A stretch of 64,000 nt of DNA, taken from contig JADJSZ010000004.1 of assembly GCA_016711405.1 (NCBI GenBank), positions 138,290 through 202,289 on the forward strand. The letters are read 5' to 3'. The translations under genes were made by a program, and so were the position numbers. Below, one piece after another: positions 46,390-53,815 of this stretch; within the stretch, counting starts at the first letter, position 1, and the number at the start of each line of letters is the position of its first letter. The notes beneath the pieces are model-generated. The model searched no databases and had not been told where the DNA came from. It worked only from the letters and a program-made list of their open reading frames with translations. The stretch is from Candidatus Hadersleviella danica. GTDB lineage: Bacteria > Chloroflexota > Anaerolineae > Promineifilales > Promineifilaceae.

Positions 46390-46453
46390 AAAGAGAGAAG
46401 TGGTCGCCACTTCTCTCTTTTACTTTTCACTTCTTACTTTTTACTTCTCACAG
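46380..46453. repeat. Inverted heptamer array between convergent genes
   Basis: aagagagaagtgg pairs with ccacttctctctt as a strong hairpin, followed by ttacttt/tcacttc/ttacttt units; likely 3' end of both histidine kinase and terC messages. Confidence 0.75.
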
Positions 46454-47224
46454 CTACGGCTTCACATTCCCGTTCTTTAACTGCGGTTGGTTGTGCAGGG
46501 TGACGGGTTTATCCGTGCCGCGCACGCGCATGTTGACAAGTTCTACCAAAAAGGAAAAGGCCATGGCAAAATAGGCGTAGTTCTTGAGGTGCATCTCGTG
46601 CGCCGCCTCGGGATTCCACCCTTCGATGACCAGCATGGTGCCGATGAGAATGAGGAAGGCCAAGGCCAAGACTTTCATGGTGGGGTGGCGCTTGACAAAC
46701 CCACTGACGGAGCCAGCGGCGAAGAGCATGATGGCCGCCGCCACGAGAATGGCGGTAATCATCACGGGCAGGATGTCGGTGATGCCCACGGCCGTAATGA
46801 CCGAGTCGAGTGAGAAGACAACATCTATGGCCACAATTTGGGCGACCACGGCCGTTAGTGTAGCGGGGGCGGTGCTTTTACGCTCCGATGTTTTCTCGTG
46901 CGCTTCCAATTTCTCGTGGATTTCGTAGGTGCTTTTGCCAATAAGGAATGCCCCACCGACAACCAGAACCAAATCCTTGCCAGTTAGCCCCCAAAAGAGT
47001 TCCACTTTATCTAGCCCAATGACCCAGCTAATGCTCAACAGGAGCAAAATGCGGGTGATAACAGCCAGCCCAATGCCCAACTTGCGGGCGCGATCTTGCT
47101 CATGGGCAGGGAGTTTATCCGATAAAATGGAGATGAAGATGACATTGTCAATCCCCAGAACAATCTCCAAAGCCAACAAAGTGGCTAAGGCAATCAATGC
47201 TTCAGCAGAGAATAAGCCTTCCAT
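46454..47224 (-). CDS. TerC-family integral membrane protein
   Basis: A 256-residue membrane protein with about seven helices. Two inverted acidic motifs define the family: LEIVLGIDNVIFISI (about residue 19) and AIDVVFSLDSVITAVG (about residue 133). TerC/Alx relatives are linked to tellurite resistance and to manganese export or metal loading of exported proteins. The likely role is metal-ion handling at the membrane; this is family inference. AGGAG lies upstream of the start at 47224. It is convergent with the histidine kinase. Confidence 0.9.
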   Translation of the reverse strand: MEGLFSAEALIALATLLALEIVLGIDNVIFISILSDKLPAHEQDRARKLGIGLAVITRILLLLSISWVIGLDKVELFWGLTGKDLVLVVGGAFLIGKSTYEIHEKLEAHEKTSERKSTAPATLTAVVAQIVAIDVVFSLDSVITAVGITDILPVMITAILVAAAIMLFAAGSVSGFVKRHPTMKVLALAFLILIGTMLVIEGWNPEAAHEMHLKNYAYFAMAFSFLVELVNMRVRGTDKPVTLHNQPQLKNGNVKP

Positions 47225-47330
47225 ATTTTGTCAATCTCCTGTTGCGGTCGTTTGAGAGGGTTAGTTTAGTCGGAATCTACTGGAATTCCATGTGGAATTA
47301 TGGCTTAACCACGAACCAATGACAACCGCC

Positions 47331-48299
47331 CTACAAGCGCACCCCACTGGCCACTTTGGGGTGCATAAACAGTCCCGGCGGGGCAGAGGGAGGGATAAGG
47401 ATGCGCAGGGCGCGGGGTTCGATGGTACAGGAGAAGGGGGTACGGCCGAGTGGCTCCCCATCGGCGTGGAAACCCGTGCTGGGTTCGGCCGTGACACTGA
47501 TGCGACGGCCGCGCACCATCACCACCTTCGGGTCGTCTTGATGGTTCTCCAGCGACATCTCTAAGATATAGCGCATCAGCCGCAAAGTCGGCCAATCGCT
47601 CCCCCGAAAAAGCCACACCTCAAAAAAACCATCATCCAGCACCCCGTGGGCGTTTAGAACAAACTCCCCCCCGCCAAATAAGCGGCAATTGCTGATGTTG
47701 ATGACCAGATAATCGGCCGCCAAGGGCTGGTCGTCTATCGTCACCACCCCTTCGATGCCTGTGAAGCCCGGTACAAAGAGCAACGCCTTGGCCGCATACC
47801 CCCCTCGGCCGAGCCGCTTGAATAGTTTACTGCGCGGTTCGATTTGCTCCACCACATACCCATCTACCCCTGTACCCACCCAGAGGAGCCAATAACGGCC
47901 GTTATCCAGCCGCCCCACATCCATCTGGTAAATATCGCCCCGAATGAGCAGGCGCGAAGCGTCGAAGATGTTGCCCGGCTCGAGCAAGGTGGGGCTGGGC
48001 AAGCCCAATTCGCGGGCAAACGAGTTGCCTGTGCCCACAGGCAAGGTGGCCACGGCCGTTTGCGTATGCACCAGCCCATTGGCTACCTCGTTCAGCGTGC
48101 CATCCCCCCCAGCGGCAATGACCAACTCGTGGCCAGCCTCGGCCGCTTCCCGTGCTAAAATCGTGGCATGACCCGCATATTCCGTCGGTCGCAATGTCGT
48201 TTGCCAGCCCGCTCCCTTCCAAACCTCGGCTACCTTCCGCATTGTTTCTTGCCAACTACCAAAACCAGCGTGAGGATTGTAAATTAAAGTTGTACGCAT
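47331..48299 (-). CDS. Diacylglycerol kinase-family lipid kinase (YegS/BmrU-like)
   Basis: A 322-residue DAGK-catalytic-fold kinase. NPHAG near the start, ELVIAAGGDGTLNEVANGLV (nucleotide site GGDGT), TLPVGTGNSFAREL and YWLLWVGTGVDGYVVEQI are the standard motifs. The C-terminal beta domain (FFEVWLFRG, FHADGEPLGRTPFSCTIEP) is complete. It phosphorylates a lipid alcohol such as diacylglycerol or a related membrane lipid. I used the start at 48299 (MRTTLIYNPHAG), which aligns with the family, over the 12-residue longer frame. Confidence 0.9.
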   Translation of the reverse strand: MRTTLIYNPHAGFGSWQETMRKVAEVWKGAGWQTTLRPTEYAGHATILAREAAEAGHELVIAAGGDGTLNEVANGLVHTQTAVATLPVGTGNSFARELGLPSPTLLEPGNIFDASRLLIRGDIYQMDVGRLDNGRYWLLWVGTGVDGYVVEQIEPRSKLFKRLGRGGYAAKALLFVPGFTGIEGVVTIDDQPLAADYLVINISNCRLFGGGEFVLNAHGVLDDGFFEVWLFRGSDWPTLRLMRYILEMSLENHQDDPKVVMVRGRRISVTAEPSTGFHADGEPLGRTPFSCTIEPRALRILIPPSAPPGLFMHPKVASGVRL

Positions 48300-48413
48300 A
48301 GGGCTAAACATAGCAAAATAGTGGACGGGGGACAATTACAATGAGCAATGAGCAATGAACAAATGTAGTTGGTCAATGAAAACGACTGACCAATGACTAA
48401 TGACGAGTGACCA

Positions 48414-49343
48414 ATGACCAACAACACCCCCCTCATTCAGGCAACCCAGTTGAGCAAGCGATACGGCCATTTCACGGCCGTAGATTCCCTCTCCTTCACC
48501 TGCCACGCAGGCGAGGTGATCGGCTTTTTGGGGCCAAATGGGGCGGGCAAAACCACCACCATGCGGATGCTGACGGGTTATGTGCCGCCCAGCGCGGGCA
48601 CGGCCGCCATTGTGGGGCATGATGTGCAAACGGCCGCCCTCTCTGCCCGCCAACAGCTCGGCTACTTGCCCGAAACAGTGCCCCTCTACCCCGAGATGCA
48701 GGTGGCGGATTACCTGACTTTTATCGGCCGTGTGCGCCGCATTCCCGATTTGGCCAACCGCACCCAAGCCGTCTTGCGCGATGTGGATATGGTCGGCCGC
48801 CAAAAGAGCTATATCAGCACGCTCTCCAAGGGGATGCGCCAGCGGGTGGGATTAGCCCAAGCGTTGCTCCACAACCCTGCCGTGCTTATTTTAGATGAGC
48901 CGACGATTGGCCTAGACCCGCGCCAAGTGGCGGATGTGCGCCAACTCATCGCCGCGCTGGGGGAGAAGCACACCATTTTGCTCAGCACCCATCTATTGAG
49001 CGAGGTGGAGCAGATTTGCGGCCGTGTGCTCATGCTCATCAACGGCCGTTTGGCGGCCGATATGCCCCTCAGCCAAGCGACCGAAGAGCGCACCCTTGCC
49101 CTGCATTTGGCCACCCCCACGGCCGAAACGGCCGCCCAACTCGCCCAACTCGCGGGGGTGAGCAAAGTAGATGAATTGGGCAACGGCCGCTACAGCCTCG
49201 CCTACGCGGGCGACCCCGCCACGGCGCAGTTGGTGGGGGAAACGGCCGTGCAAAACCAATGGGGCTTGCAAGAACTCACCCCCAAACGGGTCAGCCTCGA
49301 AGCCATCTTCCTGCAAAAACTGCGCGAGGCGGAAGGGGTATAG
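48414..49343 (+). CDS. ABC transporter ATP-binding protein (ABC-2/Gld-type), orphan
   Basis: A 309-residue ATPase. Walker A GPNGAGKTTTMRML, Q-loop LPETVPLYPEM, signature LSKGMRQRV, Walker B VLILDEPTIGLDP, and the switch His in LLSTHLLSEVEQI are all present. The C-terminal 90 residues form the extension typical of ATPases that drive ABC-2 type permeases (GldA/NatA/CcmA group). Normally one or two permease genes follow; here the next gene is a convergent P450. The ATG lies at the end of a heptamer array (accaatg, accaaca). Confidence 0.88.
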   Translation: MTNNTPLIQATQLSKRYGHFTAVDSLSFTCHAGEVIGFLGPNGAGKTTTMRMLTGYVPPSAGTAAIVGHDVQTAALSARQQLGYLPETVPLYPEMQVADYLTFIGRVRRIPDLANRTQAVLRDVDMVGRQKSYISTLSKGMRQRVGLAQALLHNPAVLILDEPTIGLDPRQVADVRQLIAALGEKHTILLSTHLLSEVEQICGRVLMLINGRLAADMPLSQATEERTLALHLATPTAETAAQLAQLAGVSKVDELGNGRYSLAYAGDPATAQLVGETAVQNQWGLQELTPKRVSLEAIFLQKLREAEGV

Positions 49344-49438
49344 TGGTTTATTGGTGTATTGGTGTATTTGTATATTGGTGTACTGCAATGCACCAATACA
49401 CCCAATATACCAATAGACCACTACACCACTACACTACT
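49344..49438. repeat. Inverted 7-8-bp repeat arrays between convergent genes
   Basis: The left arm (attggtgt, attggtgt, atttgtat, attggtgt) faces the right arm (caccaata, cacccaat, ataccaat, agaccact). A hairpin of about 30 bp is possible. Confidence 0.78.
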
Positions 49439-50661
49439 CCACCCCCCCACTCCAACGGCAACGCCTCCAGCCCGCGAAAGATGACCCCCAGATGCCATTT
49501 GAGTTCGGCGGGGGGGACTGCCACGCGCAAATGGGGCAAGGCCAACAAGCGGGGGAAGGCGATGCGCCCCTCCAGCCGCGCCAGCGGTGCGCCCAAGCAG
49601 TAGTGGATGCCATAACCAAAGGCGAGGTGTGGGTTTTCGGCACGGCCGAAATCCAACCCATCCGCCCCATCCCCAAACACGGCCGCATCCCGATTGGCCG
49701 AAGCCAGCACCACCCGCACCACATCCCCCTTGCGAATCGTTTGCCCGCCCAACAGCACATCTTCTCGCGCCCAGCGGGTGGTAGATGTTTCCACAGGGCC
49801 GTCGTAGCGCAAAAGCTCCTCCATCGCTCGTTCCAGCAAGGCGGGGTTGGCGCGTAGAGCGGCCGTTTGTTCGGGATGGGCCAGCAGGGCCAGCAAGCCG
49901 TTGCCGATAAAGTTGACGACTGTCTCGTGCCCCGTCACAAAGAGCAGGGCGACCATGCTGGTCAGTTCGGCCTCGCTCAGTTTGTCGCCGCCCACCTCTT
50001 CGGCTTGCACAAGGGCGGTGATGAGGTCGTCTTGCGGCCGTGCGTGCCGCTCGGCGAACATGGCTTGCACATAGGCCACAAAGGCGCGGATGTTGCGCTG
50101 GCGTTGGCGCAAGCGGATGCCGTGTCGGCTGGGGGCGATAATCGCCTTGGTCCACTCATGCACTTGGCTTTGGTCGGCCGCTGGAATCCCCAACAACTCC
50201 ATGATGACCTGCATAGGCAGGGGCAAGGCAAAGTCGGCGATGAGTTCCATGCGGCCGTGCGGCCGAACCCGTGCCAACAATTCCTCGGCAATGGCCTCGA
50301 TGCGTGGGGCGAGTGCTTCCACGCGGCGCGGGGTGAACGCTTGCCCCACCAACGCCCGCAAACGGGTGTGGTCAGGCGGGTCGGCGAAGAGCATGTTTTG
50401 GCTAATCATCTGGGAGAGGTTGCGGCCGAAGTGGGTGGGGGAGGGCGATGAGGCGGATGAGGAAGCGGCCGTTTCCCAACGCGGGTCTTTGGTGAACCGC
50501 TTGTTATCGCGCAAGATGGCCAGCACATCCTCATAACGAGTCACATACCAAATCCGCGCCCCATAGGGAGCCAGATGGCCATAAATAGGCTCCTGCGCCC
50601 GCAGTTCGGCCAGTGTGGGGAAGGGGTTTGCCTTAAAAGCGGCACTAAACAAATCGCGCAT
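49429..50661 (-). CDS. Cytochrome P450 (CYP107-like, class I bacterial)
   Basis: A 410-residue soluble P450. The helix-I oxygen-binding segment is LLFVTGHETVVNFI (Thr replaces the common Ala of AGxET), the K-helix ExxR is EELLRY, and the heme-thiolate loop is FGYGIHYCLGAPLAR with Cys about residue 345. MFADPPDHTRLRALVGQAFTPR is the usual helix C region. It would hydroxylate a small hydrophobic substrate and needs ferredoxin partners, not seen here. The stop lies inside the repeat array shared with the convergent ABC gene. Confidence 0.92.
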   Translation of the reverse strand: MRDLFSAAFKANPFPTLAELRAQEPIYGHLAPYGARIWYVTRYEDVLAILRDNKRFTKDPRWETAASSSASSPSPTHFGRNLSQMISQNMLFADPPDHTRLRALVGQAFTPRRVEALAPRIEAIAEELLARVRPHGRMELIADFALPLPMQVIMELLGIPAADQSQVHEWTKAIIAPSRHGIRLRQRQRNIRAFVAYVQAMFAERHARPQDDLITALVQAEEVGGDKLSEAELTSMVALLFVTGHETVVNFIGNGLLALLAHPEQTAALRANPALLERAMEELLRYDGPVETSTTRWAREDVLLGGQTIRKGDVVRVVLASANRDAAVFGDGADGLDFGRAENPHLAFGYGIHYCLGAPLARLEGRIAFPRLLALPHLRVAVPPAELKWHLGVIFRGLEALPLEWGGGVV

Positions 50662-50676
50662 GAGAGGTTTGGGATT

Positions 50677-50768
50677 TTAGATTTTGGATTTTAGATTTCT
50701 CACTGACCCACTGAACAACTAACTACTGAGAGACTGACCAGCTGAAAGACTGAGCGACTGAAAAGACT
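50677..50768. repeat. Short tandem repeats upstream of the P450
   Basis: ggatttt, agatttt, ggatttt, agatttc and then gactgacc, gctgaaag, actgagcg units. It fills most of the divergent gap before the antiporter promoter. Confidence 0.6.
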
Positions 50769-50794
50769 CCCCGACAAACATCCCCTTAGAATAG

Positions 50795-50824
50795 TTGACA
50801 CATTCCCTATAAGTTTGGTAGATA
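50795..50824 (+). promoter_or_regulatory. Promoter of the antiporter gene
   Basis: TTGACA (50795-50800), 18-bp spacer, TAGATA (50819-50824). Transcription would start near 50831, after the first in-frame ATG at 50826, which supports translation from 50982. Confidence 0.65.
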
Positions 50825-50981
50825 TATGTCGCATACCCCCCCGAGCCGCTGTTTGTTCCCCAAAATTATATCATTAAGCGCCGCTGGGATGGGGGAGCCA
50901 CTGCTCCAAACGGCCGCTTATCATTTCCAGCGCTTTGCCAGTCGCCAGACTTGTAAAGCTACCCAACAAGGAAAAACTCTT

Positions 50982-53129
50982 ATGGAACCTTTCTCCGCCG
51001 CATCTCATCACGATGTCCTCCTTCTCGTTATCCAAATTGCCGTCTTGCTCTTTGCCGCCCGTGGGCTAGGCGAAGTGGCGCTTCGGTTGGGACAACCCTC
51101 TGTCATTGGCGAAATTTTGGCGGGCATTATCTTAGGCCCATCCCTGTTGAGTGGGTTTGTGCCCCTTATTGGCGATTTTTTGGTGCCCCACACGGCCGTG
51201 CAGGGGTACTTGCTCGAAGTCGTCAGCCTCATTGGGGCGATGTTTTTGCTCTTAATTACGGGTTTAGAGACCGATTTAACGCTCATCCGCCGCCACGCCC
51301 GCACGGCCATCGGCGTTTCATTTGGCGGCATCACCGTCACCTTCTTGTCGGGCTTCTTGTTGGGGCAATTCCTGCCCGACTTTTTGCTGGCCGATAACAG
51401 CCAACGGCTCGTCTTTTCGCTCTTCATCGCCACGGCCATGTCCATTTCCGCCATTCCCGTCATTGCCAAGGTGCTGATGGATCTCAACCTGATGCGGCGC
51501 GACATAGGCCAAACGATTATTGCGGCTGGGATGAGCGATGACACCATTGGTTGGATTATGCTCTCCGTGGTGGCGGGTCTGGCCAGTGGCGAAGCCGTGA
51601 CCGTTGGTTCGGTGTTGCAAACGGTGGGCAGTGTGTTGGCTTTTATGGTGCTCAGTTTCACGGCCGGCCGTTGGCTGGTCAAGCGGCTCCTCGATTTTGT
51701 GCAAGATGAAGTGACCAGCGAAGATAGGTTGCTAACCTTGGTGGTTATTCTAATGTTTGCGTGGGGCGCAATTACCCAAGCCCTGAATCTGGAGGCGGTC
51801 TTGGGCGCTTTTGTGATGGGCATCTTGTTTGGGCAAATGCCCCGCTTGCCCGCTTCGGTTCACCACAAGCTCGAAAGCATCGCTTTGGCCGTTTTTTCGC
51901 CCATCTTTTTTGCGGTGGCGGGTCTCAAGGTCAATGTCCTCAATTTGCTCCAGCCCCAATTGCTGGTCATTGCGCTGGTGGTCATCTTTATTGCCACCTT
52001 TGGCAAAATAGTGGGCACGTATGCGGGGGCGCGGATTATCGGCCGCCGAGACCATTGGACAGCGCTTAGTTTTGGGGCAGGTCTGAATGCGCGGGGGGCG
52101 ATGGAAATCATCATTGCCACCATCGGCCTCAGCCTTGGCATTCTGACCCAAGACATGTTTTCCATCATTGTGCTGATGGCCATGTCTACCTCACTGATGG
52201 CTCCGCCAGCCTTGCGCTGGGTGCTAAGGCATGTTCAGCCCGAGGAGCAAGAGCTACAACGCTTGCGCCAAGAAGAGCTGAGTGAGGGGAGCCTTATTGC
52301 CAATATCCACCGCGTTTTGTTGCCCGTGCGCCGGCGCGACCAACAAGCGGCGCCTGTGCAAACGATTGAGGCGCATTTGCTGGAGAAACTCGGCCGTAAA
52401 ACCGCCCTCTCCGTCACCCTGCTCAATGTAGCGCCACCCAACGAGCGAGCGGGAGGGCTGGCTTACTTAGATTATTTGTCCAAAATTTTTGGCCAGCAAA
52501 AAGAGCTAGTCAAAAAAGTGGTCGAACACTCGGAACCTGTGCAAGCCGTTTTAGATGAGGCCAGCAAAGATTATGGGTTGTTGTTTTTGGGCGCATCCGA
52601 AAAAAATGGCAGTTCGGAATTTTTGTTTACACCCATTGTGGATGCGTTGGTGCGATTGGCTCCTTGCCCAACCATTGTGGTGCATGGCACGCAAATCCCC
52701 GCAGGATGGCAACCGAGCCGCATCCTCGTGCCTGTCAGCGGTAGCCCCGCCACCAAAAACGCGGCCGAATTGGGCTTCTTTTTGGCTCATGGCGAGCAAG
52801 ATGAAGTTTCCCTGTTGCATGTGGTCACCAATAGCACCAACGCCTTGAATGTGAGTGTGGAAGCCGAGGAGCGGCGGTTGCGGATTGGCCATGAGTTGGT
52901 GGGCGAATTGCGCGAGTTGGGCGAATCGCGGGGGGTAGCGGTTGATACGAATGTTCGCCAAGGGCAAAGCCCTGAGGTGGTAATTCTGGAAACGGCCGTG
53001 CGCGAAAAAACAGATTTGATTATTCTGGGCACGGCCGTGCGCTACGGCTCCGACCGCATCTTCCTTGGCCCACGGGTGGAACACATCCTCAACAATGCCC
53101 CCTGCCCAGTGGTCATCGTCAATAGTTAA
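50982..53129 (+). CDS. Cation/proton antiporter (KefB/CPA2) with UspA-like C-terminus
   Basis: A 715-residue protein. The first 400 residues are a Na/H-exchanger domain of the CPA2 type: LGQPSVIGEILAGIILGPSLL, LLLITGLETDL, and the ion-binding helix TIIAAGMSDDTIGWIML, with about 12 helices ending near LGILTQDMFSIIVLMAMS. The C-terminal 280 residues contain two universal-stress-protein-like segments (KDYGLLFLGASEKNG, SRILVPVSGSPATKNAAELGF, TDLIILGTAVRYGSDRIFLGP, CPVVIVNS), which may bind nucleotide and regulate transport. The start at 50982 follows AAGGA; the alternative at 50826 lies upstream of the likely transcription start. Potassium or sodium exchange is inferred. Confidence 0.88.
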   Translation: MEPFSAASHHDVLLLVIQIAVLLFAARGLGEVALRLGQPSVIGEILAGIILGPSLLSGFVPLIGDFLVPHTAVQGYLLEVVSLIGAMFLLLITGLETDLTLIRRHARTAIGVSFGGITVTFLSGFLLGQFLPDFLLADNSQRLVFSLFIATAMSISAIPVIAKVLMDLNLMRRDIGQTIIAAGMSDDTIGWIMLSVVAGLASGEAVTVGSVLQTVGSVLAFMVLSFTAGRWLVKRLLDFVQDEVTSEDRLLTLVVILMFAWGAITQALNLEAVLGAFVMGILFGQMPRLPASVHHKLESIALAVFSPIFFAVAGLKVNVLNLLQPQLLVIALVVIFIATFGKIVGTYAGARIIGRRDHWTALSFGAGLNARGAMEIIIATIGLSLGILTQDMFSIIVLMAMSTSLMAPPALRWVLRHVQPEEQELQRLRQEELSEGSLIANIHRVLLPVRRRDQQAAPVQTIEAHLLEKLGRKTALSVTLLNVAPPNERAGGLAYLDYLSKIFGQQKELVKKVVEHSEPVQAVLDEASKDYGLLFLGASEKNGSSEFLFTPIVDALVRLAPCPTIVVHGTQIPAGWQPSRILVPVSGSPATKNAAELGFFLAHGEQDEVSLLHVVTNSTNALNVSVEAEERRLRIGHELVGELRELGESRGVAVDTNVRQGQSPEVVILETAVREKTDLIILGTAVRYGSDRIFLGPRVEHILNNAPCPVVIVNS

Positions 53130-53139
53130 GGCACGTAGG

Positions 53140-53285
53140 GGGTATTGGTTTATTGGTTTAATGGTGTATTGGTCTAAGCCAATACACCATTAGGAAGGGG
53201 TTTTTGAAACGGCCCCGGGGGCCGGCCCCCGGGGCCCCGGGGGGGGGGCTGACCAATACACCAATACACCAATACACCCCCTCCC
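53140..53285. repeat. Inverted ttggtgta repeats flanking a GC-only tract
   Basis: ggtattg/gtttatt/gtttaat units face accaatac x3. Between them, 53211-53248 is purely G and C in blocks (ggccccgggg...), probably a low-quality or artefactual stretch. Confidence 0.65.
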
Positions 53286-53292
53286 CAATTCC

Positions 53293-53751
53293 CTAATCCA
53301 ACAAAATCACCGACGGCCGACCATTGTCCTTTTCCCCCATCACATGCTTCTCATGCACCAACTTGTGCCGGTGCGAGAGCGCATTGGGCGCGGGCAGGGT
53401 CACATTGTGCCCCAGCAACAGCCGCCGCACGAGGTAGATGAACATGCGGGCATCATAGGCGGTGTCTTCGTTGCGATATTGGGCGGGGTCGCGGTTCACC
53501 CATGCCTCGGGGATGGTGTAGCCTTCCCCCTCGGCCGTTTCCCCCCACTCAAACCGCGCCTCGTAGATGCAATGCCCCGTCCACGAGCGGTAACAGCGGA
53601 GCCACTGCCCCTCCTCCATGCGCATGTGCCACTTGTCTTGCATATCGGCGGGCGCAAAACCCAGTTGGATACGGCCGAACGCCTCCGCATCCACCAACGC
53701 ATCAATCTCCATCTGCGCTCGTTGTTTGGGTAAGGGGTGAAAAGTCGTCAT
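53293..53751 (-). CDS. Conserved-looking hypothetical protein with YRSWTG motif
   Basis: A 152-residue soluble protein. DKWHMRMEEGQWLRCYRSWTGHCIYEARFEW contains a Trp/Arg-rich core that reads like a small-ligand or nucleic-acid binding fold. YDARMFIYLVRRLLLGHNVTLP follows, and a polar, charged tail ends the protein. No signal peptide or membrane segment. I do not recognise the family by name. It is followed by polA on the same strand with about 60 bases of cagcact/gttactc repeats between. Confidence 0.6.
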   Translation of the reverse strand: MTTFHPLPKQRAQMEIDALVDAEAFGRIQLGFAPADMQDKWHMRMEEGQWLRCYRSWTGHCIYEARFEWGETAEGEGYTIPEAWVNRDPAQYRNEDTAYDARMFIYLVRRLLLGHNVTLPAPNALSHRHKLVHEKHVMGEKDNGRPSVILLD

Positions 53752-53815
53752 AGGTGGTTATTCGTTACTCGTTACTGGTTACTCAGCACTCAGCACTCAG
53801 CACTTCTTACTCCTT
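53752..53815. repeat. Heptamer arrays upstream of the hypothetical gene
   Basis: gttattc, gttactc, gttactg, gttactc, then agcactc x3; perfect 7-bp periodicity. Confidence 0.8.

Noticed and set aside
50826..50981. Longer N-terminus of the antiporter from the ATG at 50826
   Set aside because: The likely transcription start lies after this ATG, and the added 52 residues lack membrane or family character; 50982 has a ribosome site.
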